NCBI GenBank assembly: GCA_937901435.1
Contig: CALGTJ010000709.1
Coordinates: 1 to 7,588, forward strand
From: an uncultured Rhodobacter sp.
Lineage (GTDB): Bacteria; Pseudomonadota; Alphaproteobacteria; Rhodobacterales; Rhodobacteraceae
DNA length: 7,588 bases
Direction: 5' to 3'
The position numbers were made by a program, and so were the translations under genes. Numbering within the stretch: the stretch's first letter is position 1; each line of letters begins with the position of its first letter. The notes beneath the pieces are model-generated. The model did no database searches and was not told the origin of the DNA. It saw nothing but the letters and a program-made list of their open reading frames with translations. Positions 5,537 through 7,588 of the stretch are shown here, in pieces.

Positions 5537-6193
5537 ATGACACAGCCTGACATAGCCCCCAATAAGCCACCAAAGCGCAAACGGCTCTCGTCCGAAGCGC
5601 GGCGTCAGGATTTTATCAATCAGGCGATTGAGTTCTTCGCGGAAGAAGGTTTTGAGAGCTCGACCCGCGGCTTGGCCAAGAAGCTTGGTGTCACTCAACC
5701 GCTTTTGTATCGTTATTTTCCATCCAAAAACAACTTGATCTCAGAAGTATACGACGCCGTTTACGTCAAACGTTGGCAACCTGAATGGGAGCCACTTTTG
5801 CGTGATCGCTCACGACCCTTGGCAGATCGCTTGAATACGTTTTACAAAGTCTACACTGACGCGATTTTTAATCGCGAATGGATGCGGATATTCCTGTTCT
5901 CAGGCCTCAAGGGCGTCGACATCAATCGCCGTTACATGCAACTGGTGCGTCAGCGCATTCTGGAACCCATCCTTATTGAAGCACGCGTTGAGTTTGGATT
6001 GCCAGACGTCCCTCCAAAACACTGCGAAGTTGAATTCGTGTGGGTCACACACGGCGGCATCTTTTATTATGGCGTACGGGATCTAATCTATGAAAGCGCG
6101 ATCTCCACCGACAAAGACCGCGTGATCGCCGATGCAATCACAGCGCTCATGGCCGGGTTAGAAATCAAATTGAACGGCCCAAAACAAACTTAG
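5537..6193 (+). CDS. TetR/AcrR-family transcriptional regulator
   Basis: This 218-residue DNA-binding repressor-type protein has a basic N-terminal tail (PPKRKR, 11-16), then the TetR_N domain at about 21-70. Its helix-turn-helix is TRGLAKKLGVTQPLLYRYF (43-61), followed by PSKNNLISEVYD. The C-terminal ligand and dimer domain (75-215) is all-helical, with WMRIFLFSGLKGVDINRRYM (115-134) and no recognisable ligand signature. It has a single cysteine, C163, so a simple two-thiol redox switch within one subunit is unlikely. It follows the OsmC gene by 10 bp in the same operon. It is likely to repress its own operon and neighbouring units through the 14-bp palindrome at 4997 and its relatives at 4931 and 6739. 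That pairing is inference from location and symmetry. Its TAG stop overlaps the TAA stop of the convergent peroxiredoxin-like gene. Confidence 0.93.
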   Translation: MTQPDIAPNKPPKRKRLSSEARRQDFINQAIEFFAEEGFESSTRGLAKKLGVTQPLLYRYFPSKNNLISEVYDAVYVKRWQPEWEPLLRDRSRPLADRLNTFYKVYTDAIFNREWMRIFLFSGLKGVDINRRYMQLVRQRILEPILIEARVEFGLPDVPPKHCEVEFVWVTHGGIFYYGVRDLIYESAISTDKDRVIADAITALMAGLEIKLNGPKQT

Positions 6194-6711
6194 GCAGTCG
6201 TTCCGCGCGCGGGATAGCTGTTGTCCATCGCGAACTTAACTTTAGACAGCAAAAACCCCACATCAGGGCGTGACCACGGCATGTTTGAGATATCAATCAG
6301 GTATAAACGTCCATCTGGACGCACCCAAAACAAACCTGGCTCCGCAAACTGGGGGATTTCGGTTTCTTTGAAGGCTGTCGATAGATAAAGCCCCCAGTTG
6401 CGCACATCATCTACCGTTGCGCCGTATGCGATATCGAGGTTGGCAAGCTCCCACTCCGATTTGGTTTGTGTTGCGCGATCTTCGGGATCCATGGACACGG
6501 CAACTACGTTGACACCAGCATCTGCCGCCATATCGGTCAGCTCATTTAGCTTGCTCAGATACATTTTGCATACAGGGCAATGTAGGCCACGATAAAAAAT
6601 CACCATCGTGAAGTTTTTTGGGGTTTGATCGGCAAGCGCCCAAGTTCCACCGCCAACCAAAGGCAATGAAAGTTCGGGCGCTTGGCTGTCTGGCATAAGT
6701 TTTTGGGTCAT
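6190..6711 (-). CDS. Peroxiredoxin-like (AhpC/TSA, redoxin-fold) protein
   Basis: This 173-residue thioredoxin-fold protein has no signal peptide, so it is probably cytoplasmic. After the family's PDSQAPELSLPLVGG entry, the strand VIFYRG (37-42) leads into the active site LHCPVCK, with C45 and C48 as a CxxC pair. The later strand VVAVSMDPED (69-78) and the cis-Pro region around residues 118-128 are also as expected. Classical peroxiredoxins have PxxxTxxC with no CxxC, so this belongs to the peroxiredoxin-like branch, which may reduce peroxides or disulfides. The start ATG 6711 has a modest ribosome binding site (AGGA, complement of 6721-6724) 9 nt upstream. The gene is transcribed leftward from the gap that holds operator copy C. 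Its end shares bases with the TetR stop codon (6190-6193). It may protect against peroxide made by the molybdenum hydroxylase; that is inference. Confidence 0.88.
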   Translation of the reverse strand: MTQKLMPDSQAPELSLPLVGGGTWALADQTPKNFTMVIFYRGLHCPVCKMYLSKLNELTDMAADAGVNVVAVSMDPEDRATQTKSEWELANLDIAYGATVDDVRNWGLYLSTAFKETEIPQFAEPGLFWVRPDGRLYLIDISNMPWSRPDVGFLLSKVKFAMDNSYPARGTTA

Positions 6712-6809
6712 TGTTTTGATTCCTAGCTTGATCCTTATTTATAACTCGATAACTTAGGTTGTATGTCGCGTAAAGGTTGGGCGACGAATCCATCTAGCTA
6801 GGAGACATC
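6712..6809. promoter_or_regulatory. Divergent control region between peroxiredoxin-like and CoxM genes
   Basis: This 98-bp gap serves two outward-facing genes. It holds the peroxiredoxin-like ribosome binding site (complement of 6721-6724), the CoxM one (AGGAG, 6800-6804) and the operator-like box at 6739-6752. On the minus strand TATAAA (6743-6738) is a plausible -10 for the leftward gene and overlaps that box, but no good -35 accompanies it. No convincing rightward promoter is visible. Confidence 0.55.
6739..6752. promoter_or_regulatory. Candidate TetR operator, copy C
   Basis: TTATAACTCGATAA has the perfect right half CGATAA and a left half TTATAA that matches TTATCG at 4 of 6 positions, with the same 2-bp centre spacing as the perfect site at 4997. 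Overall it matches the TTATCGnnCGATAA pattern at 10 of 12 positions. It overlaps the leftward -10-like TATAAA. Its position in a second divergent gap suggests that the peroxiredoxin-like and molybdenum hydroxylase units belong to the same regulon. Confidence 0.45.
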
Positions 6810-7588
6810 ATGAAAGCTCCAGACTTTGACTATCTACGACCAGCAAGTTTAGCTGCTGCCGTTGCGATGCTCGCCGAATATGATGGCGAAGCTATGCCGC
6901 TCGCGGGTGGACAAAGCTTGATGCCGATGATGAATTTTAGAATGGCTGCGCCCGAGGCCTTGATCGACCTCGTCAATCTAAGCGAGCTGCGTGGTATTTG
7001 GGTGGAAAGCGATACAATCCGTATTGGCGCAATGACGTCTTACGCCGAGTTAAAGGGTGATGCTGCAGTGCAAAAGCATATCCCACTATTCAGCCTCGCA
7101 CTGCCCCATATCGCCCATGATGCGATCCGTAATCGTGGCACGATTGGCGGCTCTCTAGCGCTTGCTGATCCAGCGGCAGAAATGCCCGCGATGATGCTCG
7201 CATTGAACGCAAACATCGAAATCGAAGGGCCAGATGGCACACGCATGCTAAGTGCCGATGACTTCTTTCTTGGCATGTTCGAAACAGCTTTGGATGGTGA
7301 ACTCATCAAAGCAATTCACATCCCAGTTGCAACGTCCGAACAACGTTTTGGCTTTCACGAGCTGACACAGCGGCACGGTGATTACGCCCTCGCAGGGGTT
7401 GCTATCGCTCAAACATCGAACACATATCGCGCGGCCTTTTTCGGGGTAGCAGATCGTGCAATGCGCGTGCCAGAACTTGAAGTGGCACTTGAAAAACAAG
7501 CCGATTTCTCATCCGTTCTCGAACACCTCGATAGTATCGATTTCACCGATGATCTCAAAGCAAATTATAAGACCCGTCAGCGTCTTGC
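6810..7588 (+). CDS. FAD-binding subunit of a molybdenum hydroxylase (CoxM/xanthine dehydrogenase subunit M type), 3' truncated by window
   Basis: The frame is open from ATG 6810 to the right edge, giving 259 residues; family members are usually about 270-290, so only a short tail is missing. The two FAD-binding motifs are present: AGGQSLMP at 32-39 and TIGGSLALADPAAE at 111-124. RHGDYALAG (188-196) marks the C-terminal CO dehydrogenase flavoprotein domain. The ribosome binding site AGGAG (6800-6804) is 5 nt before the start. In this family the subunit passes electrons from a [2Fe-2S] small subunit to FAD while a molybdopterin large subunit hydroxylates an aromatic, purine, nicotinate or aldehyde substrate. 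The partner genes should follow downstream, outside the window. Despite automatic labels of carbon monoxide dehydrogenase for this family, nothing here shows CO as the substrate. It is likely the first gene of a rightward operon. Confidence 0.93.
   Translation, partial: MKAPDFDYLRPASLAAAVAMLAEYDGEAMPLAGGQSLMPMMNFRMAAPEALIDLVNLSELRGIWVESDTIRIGAMTSYAELKGDAAVQKHIPLFSLALPHIAHDAIRNRGTIGGSLALADPAAEMPAMMLALNANIEIEGPDGTRMLSADDFFLGMFETALDGELIKAIHIPVATSEQRFGFHELTQRHGDYALAGVAIAQTSNTYRAAFFGVADRAMRVPELEVALEKQADFSSVLEHLDSIDFTDDLKANYKTRQRL

Noticed and set aside
5227..5580. 117-codon open frame on the minus strand across OsmC and the TetR start
   Set aside because: It has no recognisable protein features and is fully antisense to OsmC, which has conserved cysteines and full family length.
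6810..7588. Calling the flavoprotein a carbon monoxide dehydrogenase subunit
   Set aside because: The FAD subunit alone does not define the substrate; the large subunit with its active-site loop is outside the window and the neighbours do not suggest CO oxidation.

Overview
The window suggests a moderate-GC alphaproteobacterium, most likely a marine Rhodobacterales (Roseobacter-group) genome. That reading rests on the protein styles (YfcG-like GST, short cyclase-family protein, CoxM-type flavoprotein), clear AGGAG-type ribosome binding sites, ATGA gene overlaps and very tight packing. It is inference, since no rRNA or other taxonomic marker is present. No tRNA, rRNA, CRISPR array or insertion sequence was seen.

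Layout, left to right. (1) 1-225 (+) is the 3' end of a gene, possibly a LysR-type regulator. (2) 259-1263 (+) is a Gfo/Idh/MocA-family oxidoreductase gene with two in-frame stop codons and no frameshift, read here as a young pseudogene. (3) 1242-1703 (-) is a small cupin protein whose end overlaps the pseudogene. (4) 1824-3340 (+) is a two-gene operon: a Nu-class (YfcG-like) glutathione transferase and a metallo-beta-lactamase-fold hydrolase joined by an ATGA overlap. (5) 4902-3341 (-) is another two-gene operon: a cyclase-family metal hydrolase and a second glutathione transferase, also joined by ATGA. (6) 5035-6193 (+) is an OsmC-like thiol peroxidase-type protein followed by a TetR-family regulator. 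(7) 6711-6190 (-) is a peroxiredoxin-like CxxC protein. (8) 6810 to the right edge (+) is the FAD subunit (CoxM type) of a molybdenum hydroxylase, running off the window.

Transcription direction alternates unit by unit. The three convergent junctions overlap or abut with no spacer. Two of the three divergent gaps, 4903-5034 and 6712-6809, carry a shared 14-bp palindrome-like site, TTATCGnnCGATAA or a close relative. There are two copies in the first gap and one in the second. The best copy is a perfect palindrome just upstream of the operon that encodes the TetR regulator. The simplest model is that this TetR protein represses its own operon, the cyclase-GST operon, the peroxiredoxin-like gene and the molybdenum hydroxylase operon. 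The gap at 1704-1823 has a different signal, a 9-bp perfect inverted repeat.

Taken together, the cluster combines oxidative hydroxylation (molybdenum hydroxylase), two metal-dependent hydrolases each coupled to a glutathione transferase, a cupin, and two thiol-peroxide proteins under a local repressor. This would fit uptake-independent breakdown or detoxification of a cyclic or electrophilic small molecule. The substrate cannot be read from the sequence.
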